Source: Teichococcus coralli
GTDB taxonomy: Bacteria; Pseudomonadota; Alphaproteobacteria; Acetobacterales; Acetobacteraceae
DNA: 40,491 nt
Direction of reading: 5' to 3'
Assembly (NCBI RefSeq): GCF_009829925.1
Contig: NZ_SNVJ01000007.1
Coordinates: 186,514-227,004 of the forward strand
How positions within the stretch are numbered: the stretch's first letter is position 1; each line of letters opens with the position of its first letter. Below the pieces are notes generated by a model. It did not search any database and was not told the origin of the DNA. It worked only from the letters and a program-made list of their open reading frames with translations. Positions 8,279 to 16,313 of the stretch are shown piece after piece. The position numbers were made by a program, and so were the translations under genes.

Positions 8279-10051
8279 TCAGCCCGGCTGCTTCTCGCGC
8301 CGCGGCGGCGTCAGCGGCTCCGGCCGCACCTTGTAGTGATCCGTGGCCACGAAGAAGCCGCCAAGCTGCTGCGCCTTCAGCCGCTCCCGGTCGCGGTCGC
8401 GCACGTCCTGCTCCACCGCCTCCGCCATGTCGCGCGAAACGCCGAGGCCCACGAGGGCCTCTCGCCCCAGGGCGAGCGCGGATTCCAGCGTCTCCCGCAC
8501 CTGCCCGTCGATGCCGCGCGCCAGCAGCTCCAGCGCATGCCGCCGGTCCCAGGCGCGGGCGAAGCAGGGCGTATCCGGAAACGCCTCCTGCACCACGCCG
8601 ACGATGCGGTTGGTGGTTTCCGGCCGGTCGGTGCAGACCAGGATCATCCGCACCCGCCCCGCGCCTGCGGCGCGCAGCACGTCCAGCCGCGTGCCGTCGC
8701 CGTAATGCACCCGGGCGCCGAAGCGGCCCGCCTCCTCGATGCGGTTCACGTCGGAGTCGAGCAGCGTCAGGCTGACGCCGTGGCGCAGCAGCACCTGCGC
8801 CACCAGCTGCCCGAAGCGGCCGAAGCCGACCAGCAGCACGTTGCCCCGGGCGTCGGAGAAATCCTCCTCCGGCACCTTCTGGCCGCAGCTCCGCAGGAAG
8901 GCGGGGCCGAAGCGCACCAGCGGCGGCGTCGCCGCCATGGAGAGCGTCACCAGCGCCACCAGCAGGCTCGCCTGCTCCGGCCGCATCACGCCCGCGGCGG
9001 CGGCGGCCGAGTAGAGCACGAAGCCGAACTCCCCGGCCTGGGCCAGCAGCAGCGCGGTGCGCAGCGCCGTACCGGGCGAGTGGCCGAAGGCGCGCGCCAG
9101 CCAGTGCGTCGCCAGCACCTTCACCGCCACCAGCCCCGCCACCCCGGCCAGCAGCACCGGCCACTGCGCCGCCACCACGCCAAGATCCACGCTCATGCCG
9201 ACGGACAGGAAGAACAGCCCGAGCAGCAGCCCGCGGAACGGCTCGATATCGGCCTCCAGCTCGTGGCGGTAGTTGGATTCCGCCAGCAGCACCCCGGCCA
9301 AGAAGGCGCCCATGGCCATGGAAAGCCCCGCCATCGCCATCAGCGACGCCGCCCCCAGCACCACCAGCAGCACGGCGGCGGTCATGATCTCCCGCGTGCC
9401 GGCGCGCCCGAGCAGGCTGAAGAACGGATTGAGCAGGAAGCGGCCGACCAGCACCACCACGGCGACCGCCGCCACGGCCAGTGCCACGGCGCCCCAGATG
9501 GAGCCCTCGCGCGGCGCTTCCTGTGGCGAGAGGAAGGCGACCAGCGCCAGCAGCGGCACAATGGCGAGATCCTGCAGCAACAGCACGGCGAAGGCCACTT
9601 GCCCCTGCGGTGATTGCAGCTCGCCGCGCTCCTCCAGCAGCGGCATGACCAGTGCCGTGGAGGAGAGCGCCAGGCCCAGCCCGGCGACGCTGGCCGCCGG
9701 CGCCGCCCAGCCCGCCGCCAGCATCAGCCCGGCCGCCGCCAGGCCGCCGCAGCCCAGAACCTGCGCGGTGCCAAGGCCCAGGATGTCCTTCCGCAAGGCC
9801 CAGAGGCGGCCAAGGTTCAGCTCCAATCCGATAACGAAGAGCAGCAGCACGACCCCCAGCTCCGCCACCCCCGCCACCCGCCCGGGCGCGGCGAACAGCC
9901 CGAGCACCGAAGGCCCGATCGCCGCGCCCGCGGCGATGTATCCCAGCACCGAACCCAGCCCGAGCCGCTTGGCCAGCGGCACCGCGACCACGGCGGCGGC
10001 AAGCAGCACCATTGGCTCCAGGAGCGGGGTCAGGTGGTCGGCCTCGGCCAT
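8279..10051 (-). CDS. CPA2-family monovalent cation:proton antiporter (KefB/KefC-like)
   Basis: The 590-residue protein has about 380 residues of closely spaced hydrophobic helices with CPA2 hallmarks: GYIAAGAAIGPSVLG near 37-51, FVIGLELNLGRLW in the following helices, SSTALVMPLL and LLQDLAIVPLL. A cytosolic TrkA-N (RCK) domain follows, starting around residue 405 with a Rossmann loop GFGRFGQLV and an acidic partner in LLDSDVNRIE. Such proteins exchange K+ or Na+ for H+ and are gated by nucleotide or glutathione ligands. The C-terminus is a short charged tail without a TrkA-C domain. An AGGAG site precedes the ATG. No ancillary KefF/KefG gene is adjacent, so glutathione gating is not supported here. 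Confidence 0.9.
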   Translation of the reverse strand: MAEADHLTPLLEPMVLLAAAVVAVPLAKRLGLGSVLGYIAAGAAIGPSVLGLFAAPGRVAGVAELGVVLLLFVIGLELNLGRLWALRKDILGLGTAQVLGCGGLAAAGLMLAAGWAAPAASVAGLGLALSSTALVMPLLEERGELQSPQGQVAFAVLLLQDLAIVPLLALVAFLSPQEAPREGSIWGAVALAVAAVAVVVLVGRFLLNPFFSLLGRAGTREIMTAAVLLVVLGAASLMAMAGLSMAMGAFLAGVLLAESNYRHELEADIEPFRGLLLGLFFLSVGMSVDLGVVAAQWPVLLAGVAGLVAVKVLATHWLARAFGHSPGTALRTALLLAQAGEFGFVLYSAAAAAGVMRPEQASLLVALVTLSMAATPPLVRFGPAFLRSCGQKVPEEDFSDARGNVLLVGFGRFGQLVAQVLLRHGVSLTLLDSDVNRIEEAGRFGARVHYGDGTRLDVLRAAGAGRVRMILVCTDRPETTNRIVGVVQEAFPDTPCFARAWDRRHALELLARGIDGQVRETLESALALGREALVGLGVSRDMAEAVEQDVRDRDRERLKAQQLGGFFVATDHYKVRPEPLTPPRREKQPG

Positions 10052-10120
10052 GGGGGGCTCCTGAAGCGGGGTTTCGTCGGCGGATTAGGTCATCGTGGCG
10101 AGTGCGGCGCAATGCAGCAG

Positions 10121-10247
10121 GTCGGGGGAATGAAGTCCCCCGAAGCCCCTTCTTTTTCTTGTCGGTCTCGCGCGGCGCCTCCCACCCGCGCGGGAGACTC
10201 GAAGAAGAAGGATGGGGATCCGGAGGAATTCCTTTCCCCGGCTTTTC
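10121..10247. repeat. Structured intergenic element, copy A
   Basis: This gap between the second M20 gene and the antiporter has a left hairpin with arms TCGGGGGA/TCCCCCGA (10122-10143). It is followed by a pyrimidine tract, an arm ending in GGTCTC, a GC-rich centre with CGCGCGG/CCGCGCG pairing, a GAGACTC arm, a purine tract, and a right hairpin centred on GGAATTCC. The right end sits directly against the stop codon of the M20 gene. The same order of parts is found at 33191-33371, and the right ends align base for base in large part, so I read both as copies of a dispersed element. Confidence 0.6.
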
Positions 10248-11384
10248 TCAGTCCCCCAGCGTCTCCAGCAGCTCGCAGAGGGTCGCGCAGCGCGGCGCCA
10301 GCTCGCGCCACAGAACGTGCTCGAACTCCGCATGCGCGCCCGCGCCGGAGCAGCCGAGCCCGTCCAGCGTCGGCACGCCGAGCGCGGCGGTGAAGTTGCC
10401 GTCCGAGCCGCCGCCGCGGTGCTGCCTCGGCAGGTCGTAGCCGATGCGGGCGGCGATCTCCTGCGCGCGGGCATGGAGCGCCAGGCTGGCGGGGCTTTCC
10501 TCCATCGGCGGGCGGTTCATGCCGCCGGTGACGGTGACATGGGTGCCCTCCGGCTGCGGCCCGGCCATGCCCCGCACCGCCGCCTCGATGCGCGCGCCGT
10601 CGGCGGCGGTGGCGACGCGGAAGTCCACCTCGCAGCCCGCCTCGTTGGGGATCACGTTGGGCCGGGTGCCACCCCAGACGGGGGCGCAGTTGGTGGTGGT
10701 GCCGCCGGGCAGGTCCACCAGGGCATGGATCTGGGTGATCAGCCGCGCCAGGGTGACGATGGCGCTGGCCCCCTCCTCCCAGTTGCCGCCGGCATGGGCG
10801 CTCGTGCCCTGCACCTTCACCACGAAGCGGCCGACGCCCTTGCGCGCGGTGACGCAGGCGCGGCCGGGATTGCCGGCCGGCTCGGGGATCAGCACGGCAC
10901 AGGCGCGCCGCGCCTCGCGCTCGATCAAGGCGCGGCTGGTTGGGCTGCCCACCTCCTCGTCCGAGGTCAGCAGCAGGGTGACGGGGCTGCGGGTCTTCAC
11001 CTTCTGGCGCAGGATCTCGCGCACCGAATGGAAGGCGAAGAAGCTGCCCGCCTTCATGTCGTAGATGCCGGGGCCATGCGCCTTCTCGCCCTCGACGCGG
11101 AAGGGCACCGGGCCGGCCAGGGTGCCGTGGCCCCACACCGTGTCGAGATGCCCGGCCACCAGCACCGGCCGCCCCTCGCCCGGGGTGCGCGCCACCAGAT
11201 GGCCGCCGAAGCCCTCCACGCCCGGAACGCGCTCGATGGCGCCGCCCACCGCGCGCAGCTCGGCCTCGGCCTTGTCCATCAGCCCGTCGATGGCGGCGGC
11301 GTCGGTGGTGGGCGTCTCGTGCTCCACCCAGCCGCGCAGCTCCTCCAGCAGGCGTTCGCTGGTGCCGATTTCCGTGACGGGCAT
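10248..11384 (-). CDS. M20 family metallopeptidase (carboxypeptidase G2-like)
   Basis: The 378-residue protein shows M20 zinc-site residues H79 and D81 (AGHLDTVW), D109 (IYDMKAG), E143-E144 (SDEEVG), E168 (IPEPAG) and a C-terminal His near 351 (GAGAHAE). The PVLVAGHLDTVWG and GIYDMKAG segments are characteristic of the glutamate carboxypeptidase/CPG2 branch, which cleaves C-terminal glutamate from N-acyl or peptide substrates. A dimerisation domain lies at about residues 185-295. No signal peptide is seen, so it is probably cytoplasmic, unlike secreted CPG2. A strong GGGAGG ribosome site is placed 3-4 bases before the ATG at 11384. It is distinct from the M20 gene at 2974, sharing only family motifs. 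Substrate is unknown. Confidence 0.85.
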   Translation of the reverse strand: MPVTEIGTSERLLEELRGWVEHETPTTDAAAIDGLMDKAEAELRAVGGAIERVPGVEGFGGHLVARTPGEGRPVLVAGHLDTVWGHGTLAGPVPFRVEGEKAHGPGIYDMKAGSFFAFHSVREILRQKVKTRSPVTLLLTSDEEVGSPTSRALIEREARRACAVLIPEPAGNPGRACVTARKGVGRFVVKVQGTSAHAGGNWEEGASAIVTLARLITQIHALVDLPGGTTTNCAPVWGGTRPNVIPNEAGCEVDFRVATAADGARIEAAVRGMAGPQPEGTHVTVTGGMNRPPMEESPASLALHARAQEIAARIGYDLPRQHRGGGSDGNFTAALGVPTLDGLGCSGAGAHAEFEHVLWRELAPRCATLCELLETLGD

Positions 11385-11627
11385 GGGACCTCCCTTTCTT
11401 GCAATGAAGGCCGGGGTTGTCGCGCCACCGGTTCAGCTTGTCCATCCGGCCGGGGAGCGTTAAGCCCTGCAGGGCGGCTCCTCGCGCCGCGAGAGCGGAG
11501 CAAGCGGGGGAAGCGGCGCGCACCTGCCGGCCAGCGCCCGCTTCCGGCCGCAGGCCCGCCCGCCCGGGGCCAGGCCCGCGCGGCGCCGGCTTCCCGGGCG
11601 CCGCGAAACCACCAGGAACTGATCTGC

Positions 11628-12209
11628 ATGAAGCGTGTCTGTGTGTTCTGCGGCTCCAATCCCGGCCTCAACCCCGCTTATGCCGCCGCCGCGCGCGCGC
11701 TGGGCGGCGCCATTGCCGCCCGCGGCCTGGGCCTCATCTACGGCGGCGGACATGTGGGGCTGATGGGCATCGTGGCCGATGCGGCGATGCGCGCGGGGGC
11801 CGAGGTGATCGGGATCATCCCCGAGACGCTGATGCAGCGCGAACTCGGGCATGGCGCCATCACCGAGCTGCGTGTGGTCGCCACGATGCACGAGCGCAAG
11901 GCGATGATGGCCGACCTGGCGGACGGCTTTGTTGTGCTGCCCGGCGGCATCGGCACGCTGGAGGAGGCGGTGGAGGCCTTCACCTGGACGCAGCTCGGCA
12001 TCCACGACAAGGGCCTCGTCTTCCTCAACACCGCGCGGTACTGGGAACGCCTCGGCGCGGTTCTCGACCACATGGTGAGCGAGGGCTTCCTGCACGCCAA
12101 GCACCGCGCCATGGTGACGCTGGCCGCCGCGCCGGAGGAGGCGCTGGACGCGCTGGAGAGCTTCGCGCCCGTCGCCGTCGAGAAGTGGGCGGAGCGGTCG
12201 GAGCGCTGA
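11628..12209 (+). CDS. LOG-family cytokinin riboside 5'-monophosphate phosphoribohydrolase
   Basis: The 193-residue protein is a TIGR00730/LOG member with a nucleotide-binding Rossmann-like fold. Key motifs are FCGSNPG at 7-13, IYGGGHVGLMG at 37-47, MHERKAMM at 87-94 and the signature PGGIGTLEE at 105-113, whose Glu is catalytic in characterised homologues. These enzymes remove ribose 5-phosphate from nucleoside monophosphates; in bacteria the physiological substrate is often uncertain. I use the ATG at 11628 because the family begins MKRVCVFCGS and an AGGA lies upstream; the much longer in-frame reading is an antisense shadow of the M20 gene. It precedes ribF by 16 bases, so the two are likely co-transcribed. 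Confidence 0.88.
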   Translation: MKRVCVFCGSNPGLNPAYAAAARALGGAIAARGLGLIYGGGHVGLMGIVADAAMRAGAEVIGIIPETLMQRELGHGAITELRVVATMHERKAMMADLADGFVVLPGGIGTLEEAVEAFTWTQLGIHDKGLVFLNTARYWERLGAVLDHMVSEGFLHAKHRAMVTLAAAPEEALDALESFAPVAVEKWAERSER

Positions 12210-12225
12210 GCAGGGGAGCGCGGCG

Positions 12226-13131
12226 ATGATCACGATCCCACCCGAGGCGCAGGGCGCCACCGTCGCGCTGGGCAACTTCGACGGCGTGCATCTCGGCCAC
12301 CACGCCGTGTTGCGCGCCGCCCATGCCGCCCGCCCCGAGCTGACGCGGGTGGCGCTGACCTTCGAGCCGCACCCGCGGGAGCATTTCCGGCCCGACGACC
12401 CGCCTTTCCGGCTGACCCTCGCGCCGGCCAAGGCGCAGGCGCTGCGCGCCGCCGGGGCGCAGCATGTGGTCGCCCTGCCCTTCGACGCCGCCTTCGCGGC
12501 CATGCCGGCGGAAGATTTCGTCACCAAGGTGCTGCACGGCGCGCTCAGGGCGAAGCACCTGGCCTGCGGCACCGATTTCGCCTTCGGCCACCGGCGCGGC
12601 GGCGACGTCGGCTTTCTCGCCGGGCACGCCGAGCGGCTGGGCATCGGGCTGAGCGTGGTGCCGCCGGTGGCCGACGAGGCCGGGCCGATCTCCTCCACCC
12701 GCATCCGCCGCCTGCTGCAGGACGGCTACCCCGAGCGCGCCGCCCGCGCCCTCGGCCGCCCCTGGGCGATCCGTGGCGAGGTCAGCCATGGCGACAAGCG
12801 CGGCCGCACCATCGGCTTCCCCACCGCCAACATTCCGCTCGGTCGGCACCTGGAGCCGGCACGCGGCGTCTATGCCATCCGCGCCGGGCTGCCGGACGGG
12901 CGCAGCGTGCCGGGGGTCGCCAATATCGGCCTGCGCCCGACCGTGGCCGGCACCGAGAGCCGCGTCGAGGCGCATCTCTTCGACTTCGGCGAGGACCTCT
13001 ACGGCCAGGAGATCGGCGTGGCGCTGCTGCACTTCCTGCGGGAGGAGCGGAAATTCGCCGGGCTGGAGGCGCTAAAGGCCCAGATCGCCGCCGACGCCGC
13101 CGCCGCGCGGGAGCTGCTCGGCCGCGGCTGA
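12226..13131 (+). CDS. ribF: Bifunctional riboflavin kinase/FAD synthetase
   Basis: The 301-residue protein converts riboflavin to FMN and then to FAD. The N-terminal adenylyltransferase domain shows the nucleotidyltransferase motif GNFDGVHLGH at 16-25 and ISSTRIR at 155-161. The C-terminal flavokinase domain shows GRTIGFPTAN near 193-202 and YAIRAG, then PGVANIGLRPTV. Length fits the family (about 300-315). In many proteobacteria ribF is followed directly by ileS and lspA; here about 5 kb of other genes separate them. Its last 60 bases overlap the convergent acyltransferase gene. It is presumably essential. Confidence 0.95.
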   Translation: MITIPPEAQGATVALGNFDGVHLGHHAVLRAAHAARPELTRVALTFEPHPREHFRPDDPPFRLTLAPAKAQALRAAGAQHVVALPFDAAFAAMPAEDFVTKVLHGALRAKHLACGTDFAFGHRRGGDVGFLAGHAERLGIGLSVVPPVADEAGPISSTRIRRLLQDGYPERAARALGRPWAIRGEVSHGDKRGRTIGFPTANIPLGRHLEPARGVYAIRAGLPDGRSVPGVANIGLRPTVAGTESRVEAHLFDFGEDLYGQEIGVALLHFLREERKFAGLEALKAQIAADAAAARELLGRG

Positions 13132-13968
13132 GCCGCTCCGTGCCTCGAAGCGCTTCACCAGCGCCGCGATCTCGGCCCGGGAAGGGGTAAGCCGGCGGGA
13201 CCAGGTGACGCCGCGGCGGATCACCCGCGCCGGCATCCCGGCGCCCAGGCAGCAGGGCGGCAGGTCGCGCGAGACCAGGGCGCGGGCGGCGACGATGCAG
13301 CCGGCGCCGATCCGCACGCCCTTCAGCACCACCGCGCCATTGGCCAGCCAGACATGCTCGCCGATCTCGACGTCCCGCGGCGGGTTGACCTGCTCCGCCG
13401 CCTCCAGGTCGATGATGGCGTGCGAATCCGAGTTGCGGATCGCCACCCCCGAGGAAGCCATGCAGTCGTCGCCGATGACGATGCTGCGCCCCTCCCCCTG
13501 CAGCAGGATGTTGGCCTCGTTCGCGCTCATCCCGGCACCGGCGAGAAAGAGGCAGTTGTCGCCCCTGACCGTCAGCCGCAGGGCGACCTTGCCTTCCGTG
13601 TCGCCGAGCACCAGGCAGTTGTCGGCGCCGCTGACGGCGAGGTCCGCCCGCACCCGCGGGGCGGGGCCGAGCACCAGCAGGTTGTTCCGCGCCCCCCGCC
13701 CGATGAAGCGAAGCCGCAGCCCGGCGGCGAAAGGGGTCGCGGGGTCGAAGAGCAGCGCGTTGCCCTCCATCGTTCCCTCAACGCGCAGGCCAAGCGCCGT
13801 CAGCTCCGGCGGCGGCGCGCTGCCCAGCACGCAACGGGCGACAGGACCGGGAAAGCCCGGCAGGCTGAAGCCGGGGCGGTCAAGGGCGGTGGCGGCCCGC
13901 AGGCGCGGATGCGCGCGCAGCAGGCTCATGGCCTCGTCCGGGGAAAGAAGCTGCATGGCCGCCTTCAT
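13072..13968 (-). CDS. Hexapeptide-repeat (left-handed beta-helix) acyltransferase
   Basis: The 298-residue protein has an N-terminal region of about 85 residues that I do not recognise. Irregular hexapeptide turns follow, becoming regular after about residue 160 (IVIGDDCMASSGVAI, VEIGEHVWLANGAVVLKGVRIGAGCIVAA). The end, AGMPARVIRRGVTWSR, is typical of LbH acetyltransferases. H183 in RNSDSHAI is the likely catalytic base by analogy. The family acylates sugars or amino acids, often for surface polysaccharide. ATG 13968 is preferred, with ATG 13956 as an alternative; neither has a strong ribosome site. Its 3' end lies inside the 3' end of ribF on the opposite strand (60 bases). It opens the accessory block between ribF and ileS and may be horizontally acquired. 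Confidence 0.75.
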   Translation of the reverse strand: MKAAMQLLSPDEAMSLLRAHPRLRAATALDRPGFSLPGFPGPVARCVLGSAPPPELTALGLRVEGTMEGNALLFDPATPFAAGLRLRFIGRGARNNLLVLGPAPRVRADLAVSGADNCLVLGDTEGKVALRLTVRGDNCLFLAGAGMSANEANILLQGEGRSIVIGDDCMASSGVAIRNSDSHAIIDLEAAEQVNPPRDVEIGEHVWLANGAVVLKGVRIGAGCIVAARALVSRDLPPCCLGAGMPARVIRRGVTWSRRLTPSRAEIAALVKRFEARSGSAAAEQLPRGGGVGGDLGL

Positions 13969-14386
13969 GCCGAAGCCGGCGCCCGGCGGCAATGCGCGAG
14001 GCCGCTCGCCGCCTGTTCCACCCGCAGGCGCGCTGGCCCTCCGCTCCGCGCGAGCACCCGCGCCGCCATGCCGCCCCTGATCGGGGTGGCCAGCGTTCCT
14101 CGTTGAACCATGATCGCCACGCGCCGCAGAACGGCGAACCGCGTCGCGCCGCATCGCCTCGGCCTGCTCGCGGACCTCGCGGCCAACAGACCGGAGCCGT
14201 GGCGCGGCATTCCCCGTGTCCGATCGGAGGAGACCCAGCGGCCTTGTCCGCCTCCGACGGTGAAGCACCCGGCCCGTATGGCAGGACTGGAGCCCAGCGC
14301 CGGACATGCCGACGGCACAACCGTCAGTTTGTTGCGAAAGAGATACGGTTGTCCGACATTGCAGAACGGAAACCGGCGAGGCGTGT
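13969..14386. other. Divergent intergenic region between acyltransferase and CHASE2 gene
   Basis: This stretch of about 400 bases holds no convincing gene. It separates divergent genes, so it should carry promoters for both. Near its right end are GACGG/CCGTC arms (14311-14325) and a wider inverted repeat CAACCGT (14318-14324) / ACGGTTG (14345-14351), which could be an operator for the CHASE2 operon. This part is also less GC-rich than its surroundings, as promoters often are. An ATG at 14306 opens an in-frame extension of the CHASE2 gene through the inverted repeat; its residues look uncoded-like. Confidence 0.4.
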
Positions 14387-16021
14387 TTGCAACCCATCAT
14401 CCGCACCTGTGCGGCCCTTGTGCTGCTCCTGCTTCTGGTTTGCGTCCTGCTGTTTCCGCTGCGCATCGCGAATGCGCTGGATCAGGCTGCCTACAGCCTC
14501 GCCAGCGACCTGCTCAGCTTTTTCTATCCCACCTCCTCGTCCCGCTTCGAAATCGCCGGATGCGAGGGGCGCCCGGCACGGGACTGCATTGTTCCGGTGC
14601 TGATCGACGACTATTTCGTCGAGTCGTCAGGCAGCCCGAAATGGCCGGTCGGCTGGGACGCCTATCCGCCATTCCTGGCCGAACTGGCCAAGGCGGAGCC
14701 GGCAGCCGTCTTTCTGGACCTGCTCTTCGAGAAGCCGCACGCCTTCTCCGCCGAGGCGGCGCCCTCGGAGGAGGCGGTGGGAGAGATCGCGCAGGCCATC
14801 CGCAAGCTCCGCGCAGGCGGCACGAAAGTTGTCCTGGCCAGCCGCATCGGCCTGCCCAAGGCGGCGACGGGCCACGCCTCAGACGGCGCCGCCGCGCCAG
14901 GCTGCGGCAAGGCTGCAGCCGGCACCATCCTGCCGGAACTGGCAGCCGCGGCCGACGCGGTCGGCGCCATCCAGTGGACACGGGGGGACACCCCGTCCCT
15001 GTATCCCGCCAGGATCCGGGCCGAGGCGGCGGGCGGCTGCGCCATGCCGACGGCAGCCTTCGCCATCTTCGGCCAGATCACCAGCGGGAGGCGCGCGGGT
15101 GCGCCGGACCGCCAGATTGCGGCACACGATGGCGGGGCGGCCGCCATGCTGCCGCCCGGCGGCCCCCTGATGCCGGCCGATGCCGTCCGCGGGCTGCTGG
15201 TGACCTGGGGGGTGGCCGATCGCCCCGAGCCTGCCTTCCCGGATGCCGCGCCGGCCTGCCCGCCGGAGCCCCGGCCTCTGGCGACAGGCCTTGCCGCCTG
15301 GCTGAGCCTGGAGGCCTGGCAAACTCTGTTCGGCTTGCTGACCGGCTCGCTGAAGCCTTGCAGCTACCATGCGGCCCTGAGCGCCGACGACGTGCAGCAG
15401 AACCCGCGGGTGCGGGATTCGCTGCGCGGCAAGGTCGTGCTGGTCGGTACCGCCCTGACCGGCGACCGCGACGTCCTGGAGACACCCTTCGGCACCATGG
15501 TGCCTGGCGTGATGCTGCACGCCATGGCGCTCGACAACCTGCTGACCTGGCCTGTGCTGCCGGAGGTGGCCGAGCTGAACCTCCTCTGGGGCATCAAGCT
15601 GCACAGCATGCTGCTGCTCCTGGCGGGCTTCATCGCCTTCCTGGTCACCGAGGCCGCCAGGCTGCCCGACCTTCCCGGCGCGCCGATCCTTCGCCCGCTC
15701 GCCCGCGGAAAGGGCATGCCGGCGGCGCTCCTGTTCCTGCTTTTCGCCTGGACCCTTGGACTGTTCTCGCTCGTCCACCTCCTCCTCTACCTCCTGGCCC
15801 CTCTCGTCACGAGGCTCGTGCGGTTGCAGGACCAGGCGAAGAAGGGGGTCCGGGAGCTCCTTCAACGGCTCAACGCACACAAGGAGAGCGTCCATGACGC
15901 CGCACCGGAAGCCATGCACGTCATCTGCGCGCGCATTTCCCTGGAAGCCGAGGTTTCGCTGGATGCCACCCCTGCTGAGCCTCGTGCTGGCGCTGACCGC
16001 CTTCCTCCTGGCGCCGGCTGA
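14387..16021 (+). CDS. CHASE2 domain membrane protein lacking an output domain
   Basis: With the TTG start used here the protein has 544 residues. It has an N-terminal anchor helix (about 6-24) and a large extracytoplasmic CHASE2 domain: CIVPVLIDDYF at 67-77, WPVGWDAYPPFLAELA, AAVFLDLLFEKP at 107-117, and the closing LRGKVVLVGTALTGDRDV and GVMLHAMALDNLL at about 347-386. Hydrophobic helices follow at about 401-422 and 445-478, then a 65-residue cytoplasmic tail. CHASE2 normally senses periplasmic signals for kinases or cyclases; no such domain follows here. TTG 14387 gives a natural signal-anchor start with GAGG upstream; ATG 14306 is the alternative. The last 42 codons overlap the next gene. 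It is first in an operon with a secreted protein and an M48 protease, which may be its effectors. Confidence 0.75.
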   Translation: MQPIIRTCAALVLLLLLVCVLLFPLRIANALDQAAYSLASDLLSFFYPTSSSRFEIAGCEGRPARDCIVPVLIDDYFVESSGSPKWPVGWDAYPPFLAELAKAEPAAVFLDLLFEKPHAFSAEAAPSEEAVGEIAQAIRKLRAGGTKVVLASRIGLPKAATGHASDGAAAPGCGKAAAGTILPELAAAADAVGAIQWTRGDTPSLYPARIRAEAAGGCAMPTAAFAIFGQITSGRRAGAPDRQIAAHDGGAAAMLPPGGPLMPADAVRGLLVTWGVADRPEPAFPDAAPACPPEPRPLATGLAAWLSLEAWQTLFGLLTGSLKPCSYHAALSADDVQQNPRVRDSLRGKVVLVGTALTGDRDVLETPFGTMVPGVMLHAMALDNLLTWPVLPEVAELNLLWGIKLHSMLLLLAGFIAFLVTEAARLPDLPGAPILRPLARGKGMPAALLFLLFAWTLGLFSLVHLLLYLLAPLVTRLVRLQDQAKKGVRELLQRLNAHKESVHDAAPEAMHVICARISLEAEVSLDATPAEPRAGADRLPPGAG

Positions 16022-16313
16022 CGCCCGGGCCGACGAGGTCGTGGCCTGGCGCCGCCCGCAGGTCGTGCTGCTGGATGGCCCCGGTGAAACCGTGGGCCAC
16101 CGCGTCCCGCGCGAAATGCTGCCACCCCTCCCCTTGCCCATCAGGAGGGTGGAGGCGAACAGGGTTCTCGTCGTGGAGGACCCGCGCACCCGCAAACTCT
16201 ATTTCATCCCGGCAACCGAGGTCCGCACCAGCCTCGCCACGCCGCAGGGTGTGCGGGCGCCGACCACGCCCTGCCAGACCACCGGCAACAGCGCATTCGG
16301 CCGGCCATGCTGA
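15894..16313 (+). CDS. Small secreted protein of unknown function
   Basis: The 139-residue product has a basic n-region, a hydrophobic core (about 26-41) and an ADARA cleavage site near 42-46, leaving a mature protein of about 93 residues. The mature part is strand-rich (VVLLDGP, RVLVVEDP, KLYFIPATEV), compatible with a small beta or SH3-like fold, which is only a guess. C127 and C139 near the C-terminus could form a disulfide. I do not recognise a family. A very good AAGGAGAG ribosome site lies just before ATG 15894; a shorter start at 15963 would still include the signal core. The gene begins inside the CHASE2 gene (128-base overlap) and ends 7 bases inside the M48 gene, so the three are translationally coupled. 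Confidence 0.65.
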   Translation: MTPHRKPCTSSARAFPWKPRFRWMPPLLSLVLALTAFLLAPADARADEVVAWRRPQVVLLDGPGETVGHRVPREMLPPLPLPIRRVEANRVLVVEDPRTRKLYFIPATEVRTSLATPQGVRAPTTPCQTTGNSAFGRPC

